Below are positions 27,396 through 35,569 of a stretch of DNA of 64,000 bases, one piece after another. A program made the position numbers and the translations under genes. The notes beneath the pieces are model-generated. The model made no database searches, had not been told where the DNA came from, and saw only the letters and a list, made by a program, of their open reading frames with translations. This stretch comes from Nocardia sp. NBC_00565. Lineage in GTDB: Bacteria; Actinomycetota; Actinomycetes; Mycobacteriales; Mycobacteriaceae. Each line of letters starts with the position of its first letter. Position 1 is the stretch's first letter. The stretch lies in the NCBI RefSeq assembly GCF_036345915.1, contig NZ_CP107785.1, positions 2,108,001 through 2,172,000 of the forward strand, given 5' to 3'.

Positions 27396-28096
27396 CGGAT
27401 ATCGCGGACTGCGGGGACTCCGCGGTACGTGTCACCGCACTCGACGCCGACCCGGAAGAACGCTGGCGGATCGTACATACGCTCGCCACCACCCTCGACA
27501 ATCACGCCGACCGGTTCGCGATCACCGGCAGCATTGCGACCTACGATGCGCTGCTCGTCGAATTCGACTGCGCGGCAAGCAGTCACGATGCCATTCGGGG
27601 GTTGATCGAGCAGCTGGTCCCGGGATCGACGTCCGCGCCGCGGCACCGGAGTCGGCACTTCGACGTTCCCGTGGTCTATGGCGGTGAATTCGGGCCGGAC
27701 CTCGACGAGGTGGCACAGCACCTCGACCTGTCCCCGGACGAAGTGATTCGCCTACACGGCTCGGCGCCACTGACCATGCGCTGCTTCGGATCTCCCGGCG
27801 GTGCGCCGATGCTGGACGGTCCGGCCTTTCCGCGACCGGTGCCGCGCCGCGCCGTTCCGCGCCCCCACGTGCCGGCGGGCGCGGTGGCGGTCGCCGGTCG
27901 CCAAGCGGTCATCTCCGCACGCCCCGCGCCGGGTGGGTGGCCGGTGATCGGCCGGACCCCGCTCACCATGGTCGATCTCGGCACCGAGCCGCTGTCGGAC
28001 TTTCGGCCGGGTGACACGTTCCGGTTCTATGCCATCGCGGCGCACGACTGGTCCAGGTACGAGGGGGGTGCGCCATGGCTGAAACCATCACTGTGA
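27383..28096 (+). CDS. pxpB: PxpB/KipI-like subunit (allophanate hydrolase subunit 1 family)
   Basis: The 237-residue protein shows the family's ADCGDSAVRV-like opening and the central HFDVPVVYGGEFGPDLDEVA motif. The segment that normally reads GF-x-PGF-x-YL is changed to CFGSPGGAPMLDG. It forms the PxpB half of the PxpBC carboxylate-activating complex. It overlaps the A-like gene by 13 bases and the C-like gene by 22, so subunits are made together. Confidence 0.9.
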   Translation: MSGITDIADCGDSAVRVTALDADPEERWRIVHTLATTLDNHADRFAITGSIATYDALLVEFDCAASSHDAIRGLIEQLVPGSTSAPRHRSRHFDVPVVYGGEFGPDLDEVAQHLDLSPDEVIRLHGSAPLTMRCFGSPGGAPMLDGPAFPRPVPRRAVPRPHVPAGAVAVAGRQAVISARPAPGGWPVIGRTPLTMVDLGTEPLSDFRPGDTFRFYAIAAHDWSRYEGGAPWLKPSL

Positions 28097-29136
28097 CGAC
28101 TCCGGGGATCAGCTGGATCCAGGATCTCGGCCGTCGGTGGGCGTCGAGGATAGGGCAGCTGACCGGCGGGGCCCTGGACCAGTACAGCGCCGAGGTCGCC
28201 AACGCGCTGGTCGCCAGTGCGCCCACCGCACCATTGCTCGAACTCGTCGCCATGGACTTCGGTGCCGTGGCAAGCACCGACCTGCTCGTCGCGGTCACGG
28301 GCGCCCCCGCCGACATACGCGTCGCCGGTGTCACACGCACCCAGTGGGAACCGTTCGTTTGGCCTGCGGGCACCGAACTCACCGTCCGCGGCATCCGCGA
28401 TGGACTCAGGGTCTACCTCGCTGTGCACGGGTCCATCTCCGCGAACTATCTGCTCGGCAGTTGCGCTCCGGATTCGGTTCTCGGATTCGGTCGGCAACTG
28501 ATGGCCGGCGATGACATCGCCGTCGCCGTCGACGGACCGGCGATCGACCACCCGTATTTCCGAATTCCGCTCTTCCGGTTCGGCGCGCGAGCGGCCGAAT
28601 TCACCGGCAGCTGGTGGATCGACGTCACCGACGGACCCGACATCGACGAATTCGGCACGTCCGCCGAGCGACTGTGCCGGACTCCCTTCGTGATCGGCGC
28701 CAATAGCAATCACATCGGACTCCGGCTCACCCCCGCCGATCCCGATGCCGCCGTCCCACGCCGGGAGAGCCGGACCGAGATCCTGTCCCGGGGCGTGCCG
28801 ATCGGGGCCGTGGAGGTGCCGGCCGGCGACGAACTGCTGGTCCTGCACCGTGGCCGGGGTGTCACGGCCGGCTATCCGGTGCTGGCGGTCGTCACCGCTA
28901 CCGGTTTATCGCGGCTCGGGCAGGCCAGGCCCGGCCAGCGGGTCCGATTCCGGCGCGTCACCGTACCCGACGCGGTGCGCCGCTACCGGGCGCAGCAGGC
29001 CGCGATCGATCGACTACGCGCGCGGGTGGCGACCGCATTCGACAGCCTCCGCATTCCCGTCCACACCAGCGCAATCAGCTTCCCCCCGCCTTCCCGCGGC
29101 CTTTCGAGCCCGCTCAGTAACCTGGAGTACGCATGA
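28075..29136 (+). CDS. pxpC: PxpC/KipA-like subunit (biotin-dependent carboxyltransferase family)
   Basis: The 353-residue protein opens with TVTTPGISWIQDLGRRWASRIG and contains PAGTELTVRGIRDGLRVYLAVHG, the AHS2/KipA signature. The ending HRGRGVTAGYPVLAVVTATGLSRLGQ (two parts) matches the GYP motif. It completes a PxpABC-type set. Its ATG has a GAGGGGGG ribosome-binding site and its stop overlaps the transporter start (ATGA). Confidence 0.92.
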   Translation: MAETITVTTPGISWIQDLGRRWASRIGQLTGGALDQYSAEVANALVASAPTAPLLELVAMDFGAVASTDLLVAVTGAPADIRVAGVTRTQWEPFVWPAGTELTVRGIRDGLRVYLAVHGSISANYLLGSCAPDSVLGFGRQLMAGDDIAVAVDGPAIDHPYFRIPLFRFGARAAEFTGSWWIDVTDGPDIDEFGTSAERLCRTPFVIGANSNHIGLRLTPADPDAAVPRRESRTEILSRGVPIGAVEVPAGDELLVLHRGRGVTAGYPVLAVVTATGLSRLGQARPGQRVRFRRVTVPDAVRRYRAQQAAIDRLRARVATAFDSLRIPVHTSAISFPPPSRGLSSPLSNLEYA

Positions 29137-30497
29137 CCGACACGATCTCACCGACCACCGCGGGTTCGGTGCCCGACCTCGAGACGACCGATCATCGGCC
29201 GCGACCCGGCTCGATCCGCAAGGTCGTGCTCGCCGGCTGCGTCGGCATCTTCGTCGAGCTCTACGACAACGGCATCTTCGCCTTCATGGCGACGGCGCTG
29301 GCCATCGTGTTCTTCGATGTCTCCAAGTCGAGCGATGCCCTGATGCTGGTATTCGCGGGGTACGCGATCTCCTTCTTCGTGCGGCCGCTGGGCGCGGTGG
29401 TGTGCGGCATTCTGGGCGACAAGATCGGTCGCCAGAAAATGCTCGTCTTCGTCATCCTGCTCATCAGCGTCGCGACGGCGGGGATCGGTGTGCTACCGAC
29501 CTATGCCGCCGTCGGGATCGCGGCGCCGACACTGCTGATCGCCCTGCGGCTGGCGCAGGGATTCTCGGTCGGCGGCGAGGCCGCGGGCGCGATGACCTTC
29601 CTCGCCGAGCACGCTCCGGCGGGCAAACGCGGGCTGATCACCAGTTACGCCCAGATCGCCTCCTTCCTGGCGCTGCTGACCGGCACCCTCGTCGCCTACA
29701 CGATGTCCCCCTGGCTGAATACGAGCGCCATCCACGGCGGCGGATTCGGAAGCTGGGCCTGGCGCGTCCCGTTCCTCATCGCCATCCCCATGGGTGTCAT
29801 CGGCTGGTACATCCGCCGCGCGATCAGCGACACCCCGAACTTCGGAAAGCTCAAGGAATCCGGCGGACTGTCGCGCAATCCGCTGAAGGAAGCCTTCGCA
29901 ACGCCCGAGCACCGCAGGGCCATGCTCCTTGCCTTGTTCATCCCACTGATGAACGGCTCCGGCTATTACGTCCTGTTCTCCTACATGCCGACATTCCTCA
30001 AGGGCGACAAGATCGGATTCTCCACCGGCACCGCCCTGCTCGTCACCGCGGCCAGTCTGGTCGCGATCTGTATCGCGATTCCGTTCATGGGCGGACTGTC
30101 GGACAAACTCGGCCGCAAGAAGGTGATGGCCGGCGCCGCGATCGCGATGGCCATCGGCGCCATCCCGTGCTACGCCCTCATCGCGACCGGTAATTTCGCG
30201 CTGGCCGTGCTCGGCGCGTGCATCATGGCGGTCATCTTCGCCGGCCACACCGCGGTCGTCCACATTCTCATCGTCGAACTGTTCCCGACCCGGGTTCGAT
30301 ACTCCGCCTACGGCCTCGGCTACAACATCTCCTCGGCCATCTTCGGCGGCACCGCCCCGCTCCTGATGACCTGGGCGATCCCGCATTTCGGCATCTATAT
30401 CCCCGCCGTCTACGCCGTCGTCACCGCACTGGGCACCCTGGCCGCGGTCAGCACCGTCACCGACCGGGCCCACCAGCCGCTGCGCGACACGCTCTGA
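29133..30497 (+). CDS. MFS transporter, metabolite:H+ symporter (MHS) type
   Basis: The 454-residue protein has 12 membrane segments. VELYDNGIFAFMATALA resembles the MHS motif near helix 1, GDKIGRQKMLVFV is the loop 2-3 motif, and RLAQGFSVGGEAAGAMTFLAEHAPAGKRG is highly characteristic of the proline/betaine/ketoglutarate/shikimate transporter group. It probably imports the acid or cyclic substrate of the operon. The start overlaps the PxpC-like stop. Confidence 0.93.
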   Translation: MTDTISPTTAGSVPDLETTDHRPRPGSIRKVVLAGCVGIFVELYDNGIFAFMATALAIVFFDVSKSSDALMLVFAGYAISFFVRPLGAVVCGILGDKIGRQKMLVFVILLISVATAGIGVLPTYAAVGIAAPTLLIALRLAQGFSVGGEAAGAMTFLAEHAPAGKRGLITSYAQIASFLALLTGTLVAYTMSPWLNTSAIHGGGFGSWAWRVPFLIAIPMGVIGWYIRRAISDTPNFGKLKESGGLSRNPLKEAFATPEHRRAMLLALFIPLMNGSGYYVLFSYMPTFLKGDKIGFSTGTALLVTAASLVAICIAIPFMGGLSDKLGRKKVMAGAAIAMAIGAIPCYALIATGNFALAVLGACIMAVIFAGHTAVVHILIVELFPTRVRYSAYGLGYNISSAIFGGTAPLLMTWAIPHFGIYIPAVYAVVTALGTLAAVSTVTDRAHQPLRDTL

Positions 30498-30527
30498 CGA
30501 TTCCGCACCGAAAGATCAAGGAGTGCC

Positions 30528-31283
30528 ATGCCTTTCGACGATTACCGAACCGCCCTCGTCACCGGAGCGAATACCGGTATGGGCGCCGCGGTCGCCGAGA
30601 TGCTCACCAAACGTGGCCTGTCCGTCTATGGACTCGCGCGCAATCCCGAACGGCTCGATGACGTGGCGGCCAAGACCGGAATGATTCCGCTCGCCGTCGA
30701 TATCACCGATACCGCGGCACTGACCGGTGCGGTCGCCGATCTCGAGATCGACATCCTGGTCAACAACGCCGGGGTATCGGCGACCGGGAACATCCTCGAC
30801 GCGTCGACCGAGGCGGTGGATGCCATGGTCGATGTGAATCTACGTGCCGTACTTCATCTTTGCCGACTGCTGATGCCCGGTATGGTCGAACGCGACCTCG
30901 GCCATATCGTCAATATCAGCTCGATCGCCGGTCTCTACAACTTCTACGGCCACACCGCGTATCACGCGACCAAGGCCGCCATCCACCAGATCTCGCGGCA
31001 GCTGCGCAACGATGTCATCGGCAAGCGCATCCGCGTCACCGAGATCTGCCCGGGACGGGTGGAGACCGAAATCTTCGGACGCAATCTCGGCGGCACCCCC
31101 GAAGCGATGCGGGAGGCCTGGGATACCTATTACGAGGGCTTCGAATCCCTGACGACGAAGGACATCGCCGACACCGTCGAGTACGCCATCGAAGCGCCGC
31201 GTCATGTGAACCTCGGGCTGATCGAGATCATGCCGACCTTCCAGGTGCCCGGCGGACTCGAATTCAACCGACGCAACGACTGA
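30528..31283 (+). CDS. SDR oxidoreductase, YdfG-like
   Basis: The 251-residue enzyme has TGANTGMGAAVA, NNAG, catalytic Ser in NISSIAGLYNFYGHTAYHATKAAI (Tyr and Lys in YHATK), and the CPGRVETE segment seen in NADP-dependent 3-hydroxy-acid/serine dehydrogenases. AAGGAG precedes the ATG. It lies between the transporter and the idonate dehydrogenase-like gene and may oxidise a hydroxyl of the imported acid. Precise substrate unknown. Confidence 0.9.
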   Translation: MPFDDYRTALVTGANTGMGAAVAEMLTKRGLSVYGLARNPERLDDVAAKTGMIPLAVDITDTAALTGAVADLEIDILVNNAGVSATGNILDASTEAVDAMVDVNLRAVLHLCRLLMPGMVERDLGHIVNISSIAGLYNFYGHTAYHATKAAIHQISRQLRNDVIGKRIRVTEICPGRVETEIFGRNLGGTPEAMREAWDTYYEGFESLTTKDIADTVEYAIEAPRHVNLGLIEIMPTFQVPGGLEFNRRND

Positions 31284-31289
31284 GCGCCC

Positions 31290-32342
31290 ATGTCCAGCAC
31301 CGAAATCGACCTGCCCACAAGGACACTCGGCGTCGTCGCCCATGCCGCGGGTGACCTGCGCGTCGAAGCGATACCCCTGCGGCGGCCCGAATCATCCGAC
31401 GCCGTCGTCGAGATCGCCTATGGCGGTATCTGCGGATCCGATCTGCACTACTGGACCCATGGTGCGGCGGGTGAATCGATCTTGAAGGCGCCCATGCTGC
31501 TCGGCCACGAAGTCGTCGGCACGGTGGTCCGCCAGGCCACCGACGGCAGCGGACCCCCGGCCGGTACCCGGGTCGCCGTGCATCCGGCGACGCCGGGCGG
31601 GGACAGCCCGCGCTATCCCGCCGATCGGCCGAACCTCTCGCAGGGGTGCACGTATCTCGGTAGCGCGGCACAGTTTCCGCATACGGACGGAGCCTTCACC
31701 CGCTATGCGGTGCTGCCGTCGCGGATGCTCCGGCCGCTGCCCGATGACCTGTCGCTGCGCACGGCCGCGGTCGCGGAACCGGCCGCCGTCGCCTGGCATG
31801 CGGTAGCGCGCGCGGGCGAGGTCGCGGGAAGGACCGCACTCGTCGTCGGTTGCGGTCCTATCGGCGCCCTCGTGGTTTCGGTGCTGCGCCGGGCCGGTGC
31901 GCGGGCGATCACGGCCGTCGACATCCACGACTATCCACTCGCCATCGCGGGTGAGCTGGGCGCGACCACGACACTGCGGGCCGATGACGCGGACGCGATC
32001 GCCGCCGTGGACGCCGATGTCGTCATCGAATGCTCCGGCAACCGATACGGACTCGAATCCGCCATTCGCGGAGCGACCCGAGGCGGTCGGGTGGTGCTGC
32101 TCGGACTGCTGCCGACCGGACTGCAGCCCGCACCGCTGTCGCTGGTCATCACGCGCGAACTCGAGGTACTGGGATCCTTCCGGTTCAATGACGAAATCGA
32201 CGCCGTACTCGGCGCGCTCGCCGATGGCAGCCTCGTCGTCGCACCGGTGATCAGCCACGAGTTCGCCGTCCAGGACGCGCTCGAGGCCTTCGCCGTGGCC
32301 AAGGACGCCGCGGCCTCGGCCAAGGTGCTGTTGGCGTTCTGA
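31290..32342 (+). CDS. Zinc-dependent alcohol dehydrogenase, L-idonate 5-dehydrogenase-like
   Basis: The 350-residue MDR enzyme has the catalytic zinc Cys in GGICGSDLHYW, His-Glu in LLGHEVVG, a Glu ligand in AVAEPAAVAWH and the NAD motif VVGCGPIGALVV. The combination with YLGSAAQFPHTDGAFTRY is the hallmark of L-idonate 5-dehydrogenases. Unusually, the structural-zinc lobe is lost: where relatives have C-x2-C-x2-C, this protein reads GGDSPRYPADR and keeps only the last Cys. With the SDR and gluconokinase at 23 kb it would complete idonate to 6-phosphogluconate. Confidence 0.9.
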   Translation: MSSTEIDLPTRTLGVVAHAAGDLRVEAIPLRRPESSDAVVEIAYGGICGSDLHYWTHGAAGESILKAPMLLGHEVVGTVVRQATDGSGPPAGTRVAVHPATPGGDSPRYPADRPNLSQGCTYLGSAAQFPHTDGAFTRYAVLPSRMLRPLPDDLSLRTAAVAEPAAVAWHAVARAGEVAGRTALVVGCGPIGALVVSVLRRAGARAITAVDIHDYPLAIAGELGATTTLRADDADAIAAVDADVVIECSGNRYGLESAIRGATRGGRVVLLGLLPTGLQPAPLSLVITRELEVLGSFRFNDEIDAVLGALADGSLVVAPVISHEFAVQDALEAFAVAKDAAASAKVLLAF

Positions 32343-32375
32343 AATCAGTCACATCCATGCCCTCCAGGAGGAATC

Positions 32376-33584
32376 ATGTCCGCGTTCGTCCCCGCCGCAC
32401 GTGTCGAGCGCATGCGCGAGTCACCGAGTACCGCTGCGGCGCAACGGGTTCGCGAGCTGCGCGCGTCGGGACGAGAGATACTCGACTTGACCGTCGGTGA
32501 ACCGGATTTCGACACTCCCGATCATGTGAAGGCCGCCGCGGTCGCGGCGATGGACTCCGGGCTCACCAAATACACTGCCGTGAACGGGATTCCCGCACTG
32601 CGCGCAGCGGTCGCGACACGGATGTCCGACCGCACCGGCATCGCCTTCGACGACCGCGAGATCACCGTCGGCGGCGGGGCCAAACAGGTCATCTTCCTGG
32701 CGCTGATGGCGACCGTCGAGCAAGGCAGTGAGGTCATCGTCGCGTCGCCGTACTGGGTGTCGTATCCGGATATCGTCACCGTGCACGGCGGCACCCCGAT
32801 TGTCGTGGACTGCCCCGAATCGGATCGTTTCCTGCTCACCGCGGCGAAGTTGGACGCGGCGATCACGCCCGCCACCAAGTGGGTGATCCTCAACGGACCG
32901 TCCAACCCGACCGGCGCGATATACGACGCGGCGGAATTGGCGGCGCTCGCGGCTGTACTGGAACGTCACCCGCATGTCAGTGTCCTGTGCGACGAAATCT
33001 ATGACGAGATCGTCTTCACCGACGCGCCGAGCGCGAGCCTGCTGTCGGTGGCGCCGCATCTTCGCGATCAGATCTTCGTTGTCAACGGGGTGTCCAAGTC
33101 GTATGCGATGACCGGCTGGCGGCTCGGGTACGGCGTCGGCAACCCGGGGCTCATCGCGGCGATCAACAAGCTGCAGTCGCAGAGTTCGTCCTGCCCGTCC
33201 TCGATCAGCCAGGCGGCCGCGGCCGCGGCGATTGCGGGCGACCAGAGTTTCGTCGCCGAGTCGATCGCGCGTTACCGCGCGCGCCGCGACATCATATTCG
33301 AGCTGCTCTCCGAGGTGGAGGGGCTCACGCCGGTACTGCCGCAGGGTGCGTTCTACCTGTTCGTCGGGTGCGCCGGGCTGCTCGGTAAGCGGACTCCGGA
33401 CGGGCGGCTGCTCGAGACCGACCAGGACGCCGTGCTGTACCTGCTCGAGCATGCGTCGGTCGCGACGATCCAGGGCTCCGCCTATGGTGCGCCGTCCTAT
33501 CTGCGCATCTCCTACGCCACATCGGAAGACATCCTGCGCGCCGCCGCCGCCGAAATCGCGAAAGCCGTTGCGGCGCTGAGCTGA
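32376..33584 (+). CDS. PLP-dependent aminotransferase, class I (AspC-like)
   Basis: The 402-residue fold-type I enzyme has LTVGEPDFDTP, GPSNPTGAIY, CDEIYDEIVF and the PLP lysine in SKSYAMTGWR, plus a late Arg segment in YLRISYAT. Aspartate/aromatic or branched donors are possible. A transaminase in this operon fits removal of the amino group from an opened oxoproline-like product, giving a 2-oxo acid for the RraA-like aldolase that follows. GGAGG precedes the ATG. Confidence 0.92.
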   Translation: MSAFVPAARVERMRESPSTAAAQRVRELRASGREILDLTVGEPDFDTPDHVKAAAVAAMDSGLTKYTAVNGIPALRAAVATRMSDRTGIAFDDREITVGGGAKQVIFLALMATVEQGSEVIVASPYWVSYPDIVTVHGGTPIVVDCPESDRFLLTAAKLDAAITPATKWVILNGPSNPTGAIYDAAELAALAAVLERHPHVSVLCDEIYDEIVFTDAPSASLLSVAPHLRDQIFVVNGVSKSYAMTGWRLGYGVGNPGLIAAINKLQSQSSSCPSSISQAAAAAAIAGDQSFVAESIARYRARRDIIFELLSEVEGLTPVLPQGAFYLFVGCAGLLGKRTPDGRLLETDQDAVLYLLEHASVATIQGSAYGAPSYLRISYATSEDILRAAAAEIAKAVAALS

Positions 33585-33627
33585 CCACAAGCTGAGCTGA
33601 CCACAGCACGAGCACTACGGAGTAATC

Positions 33628-34299
33628 ATGGTTCACGTCACCACGAAGATCGACCGGGCCGACCGGGCCCTGATCGACGAGCTCGGCACCTTCTCGGCCG
33701 CCACCATCCATGAGGCCCAGGGGCGCAAGGGCGCACTCGACTCGGGCATCAAACCCATCGATCGCGATATGTCGTTCTGCGGATCCGCGTTCACCGTGGT
33801 CTGCCATCCCCGCGACAACATCATGTTGCAGGTCGCGATCAGCTACGCCGAACCCGGCGATGTGCTCGTCGTGTCATCCGGCGACCAGCCGGCCGGGCAG
33901 TTCGGCGATGTCCTCGCCAACGCCTGCGTCGCCCGCGGCATCCGTGCATTGGTGACCGATGGCGGCGTGCGCGACTCCCGGGAAATCCGAGAACTCGGAT
34001 TCCCGGTGTTCTCGAAGCATGTGTGCATCGAGGGGACCGTCAAGGAGTCGCTCGGGCCGATCAATCAGTCCCTGGTATTCGGTGGGCAGATCATCTATCC
34101 CGGCGATGTCATCAAGGGTGACTGCGACGGAGTCGTCATCGTGCGCCGCGACGAGGTCGCCTCCGCGATCGCCGCGTCCCGGGCGCGCGATGCTGCGGAG
34201 GCCGGGTACATCGAACGTTATAAGAGGGGCGAGACGCCCATTGAGGTCTCGCACCTGGCCGCGATCCTCGAAGCGAAGGGCCTCACCGTCGATCAGTGA
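33628..34299 (+). CDS. RraA-family aldolase/oxaloacetate decarboxylase-like protein
   Basis: The 223-residue protein has FSAATIHEAQGRKGAL, the QPAGQFGDVLANACVARGIRALVTDGGVRDS (two parts) core with the Arg-Asp pair, and ends in the family's helical tail. Relatives are 4-hydroxy-4-methyl-2-oxoglutarate/4-carboxy-4-hydroxy-2-oxoadipate aldolases that release pyruvate, or oxaloacetate decarboxylases. As last gene of the operon it probably cleaves a 4-hydroxy-2-oxo acid formed by the upstream enzymes. Confidence 0.9.
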   Translation: MVHVTTKIDRADRALIDELGTFSAATIHEAQGRKGALDSGIKPIDRDMSFCGSAFTVVCHPRDNIMLQVAISYAEPGDVLVVSSGDQPAGQFGDVLANACVARGIRALVTDGGVRDSREIRELGFPVFSKHVCIEGTVKESLGPINQSLVFGGQIIYPGDVIKGDCDGVVIVRRDEVASAIAASRARDAAEAGYIERYKRGETPIEVSHLAAILEAKGLTVDQ

Positions 34300-34587
34300 C
34301 ACGAGAGGGTTCGCCATGCCCGCCAGCGGTTCGATGTGCTCACGGCCGACCGCTGGGCCGAGATCCCCGCGCGAATTGCCCGCGCCATGGGTCGAGCGGC
34401 ATATCGACCGGCTGGGCGGCTGGCGGCTCGCGCCCGTCCTGCTGACCGACCAACTCGCCGGGTTGGGAACCCCGGCACCGCTGGTGCTGACGCCGCGCCG
34501 GCAGCGACGGCAGCTGAACTCGCAGTGCAGTGTTCGTGCCCTGATCAGCCGCTGGACTGCGGACCCGGGCCGGTGTCGGCGAGTCGG
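34300..34587. other. 288-bp convergent gap with no assignable gene
   Basis: It lies between the RraA-like stop and the minus-strand hydratase stop. Plus-strand frames read coding-like pieces (RFDVLTADRWAEIPARIARAMGR from about 34325 and, in another frame, RLGGWRLAPVLLTDQLAGLG from about 34404). This could be a frameshifted gene remnant, but I cannot assign a family. No hairpin strong enough to call a terminator was seen. Confidence 0.3.
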
Positions 34588-35409
34588 TCAACGTGGTGCG
34601 GTGATGCTGCCGGTGGCGGTCTGTCGGCCGGTGGCGTCGCGCACGGCCGTGGTGGTCGCTTCGTCGTCCGCGTCGGTGGCGACGATCATGCCTTGGTGGT
34701 CGAACAGCGGCGATTGCAGCCGGTAGTCGAAGACCTGGTCGCCGGTGTGCCCGAGCGCGCGGGCGGCCTCGGCCATCGCGAGCGCCTGCAGCGGCCCGTG
34801 CACCAGCAGGCCGGGATAGCCTTCGACCTCGCGGGCGTAGTCGCGGTCGTAGTGGATACGGTGGCCGTTGTAGGTGAGGGCGGAGAAGCGGAACAGCAGG
34901 GTCGGGGATACGTCGATGCGCCATTCGCCCGGCGCGAGCGGCACCTCGGCTGGATCGGCCGCTGGTTCGGATCGGGGCGATGTTGTCGATACCGCGTCCC
35001 GGTAGACGATGTCCTGTCGTTCGTCGACCACAATGCTGTCGCCCTGCAGGATCTGGTGACCGACGGTGACGAAGGTCAGTTTTCCGGACCTCCCCGACTT
35101 CTCCTGGACCGAAACGACTTTCGTGCGTCGGGTGGCGATTTCCCCTAGCACGAGGTTGCCGCGGTTGCGTACCCGCCCGCCCGCCCACATCCGGCGACGG
35201 CCGGGTCCGGGTGGTTCCGGAACCGTATTGCGGATCGGATGCCCGTCGGGGCCGAGGTCGGCTTGGGCGGGCCGATCCAGCAGATAGATCCAGTGCCACA
35301 GCAGCGGCAGTCCGGCCGCTGCGTCGGGCATCGGTACCCCGAGCAGCCCACTGAGCGCTTCGGCGGGGCCAGCGGTCAGCAGTTCGGTGCGTTCGACGAC
35401 GTCGCTCAT
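34588..35409 (-). CDS. FAS1-like dehydratase / mesaconyl-CoA hydratase-type (MaoC fold)
   Basis: The 273-residue protein has an N-terminal FAS1-like dehydratase domain and a C-terminal hot-dog half with the hydratase-2 pattern LTYNGHRIHYDRDYA followed by GLLVHGPLQALAMAE. It resembles Meh-type C4/C5 enoyl-CoA hydratases. With the CoA-transferase and acyl-CoA dehydrogenase upstream it would hydrate an unsaturated dicarboxylyl-CoA. Its ATG overlaps the stop of the second repeat mini-ORF (ATGA). Confidence 0.85.
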   Translation of the reverse strand: MSDVVERTELLTAGPAEALSGLLGVPMPDAAAGLPLLWHWIYLLDRPAQADLGPDGHPIRNTVPEPPGPGRRRMWAGGRVRNRGNLVLGEIATRRTKVVSVQEKSGRSGKLTFVTVGHQILQGDSIVVDERQDIVYRDAVSTTSPRSEPAADPAEVPLAPGEWRIDVSPTLLFRFSALTYNGHRIHYDRDYAREVEGYPGLLVHGPLQALAMAEAARALGHTGDQVFDYRLQSPLFDHQGMIVATDADDEATTTAVRDATGRQTATGSITAPR

Positions 35410-35489
35410 GCCCGCGCCTCGCTGTCGCTCGGCTCCGGCATGACCGACAGGTCGGCTGTGTTGGTAGTTCGCTCACTGCGTTCGCTCAT
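35406..35489 (-). CDS. Repeat mini-ORF, 27 codons (copy next to hydratase)
   Basis: It starts at ATG overlapping the stop of the preceding mini-ORF and stops by ATGA overlap with the hydratase start. The peptide starts MSERSERTTNTADLS and ends SDSEARA. It is hydrophilic, with no domain or membrane segment. It differs from its partner at two residues. A coupling role is more likely than a stable product. Confidence 0.5.
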   Translation of the reverse strand: MSERSERTTNTADLSVMPEPSDSEARA

Positions 35490-35569
35490 GCCCGCGCCTC
35501 GCTGTCGCTCGGCTCCGGCATGACCGACGGGTCGGCTGTGTTGGTAGTTCGCTCAGTGCGTTCGCTCAC
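35486..35569 (-). CDS. Repeat mini-ORF, 27 codons (copy next to CoA-transferase)
   Basis: A GTG start overlaps the stop of the CoA-transferase (GTGA), and the stop overlaps the ATG of the second mini-ORF. The peptide starts MSERTERTTNTADPS and ends SDSEARA. A GCGAGG sequence near its end sits where a ribosome-binding site for the next frame is expected. Possibly translated only to keep ribosomes on the message. Confidence 0.5.
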   Translation of the reverse strand: MSERTERTTNTADPSVMPEPSDSEARA

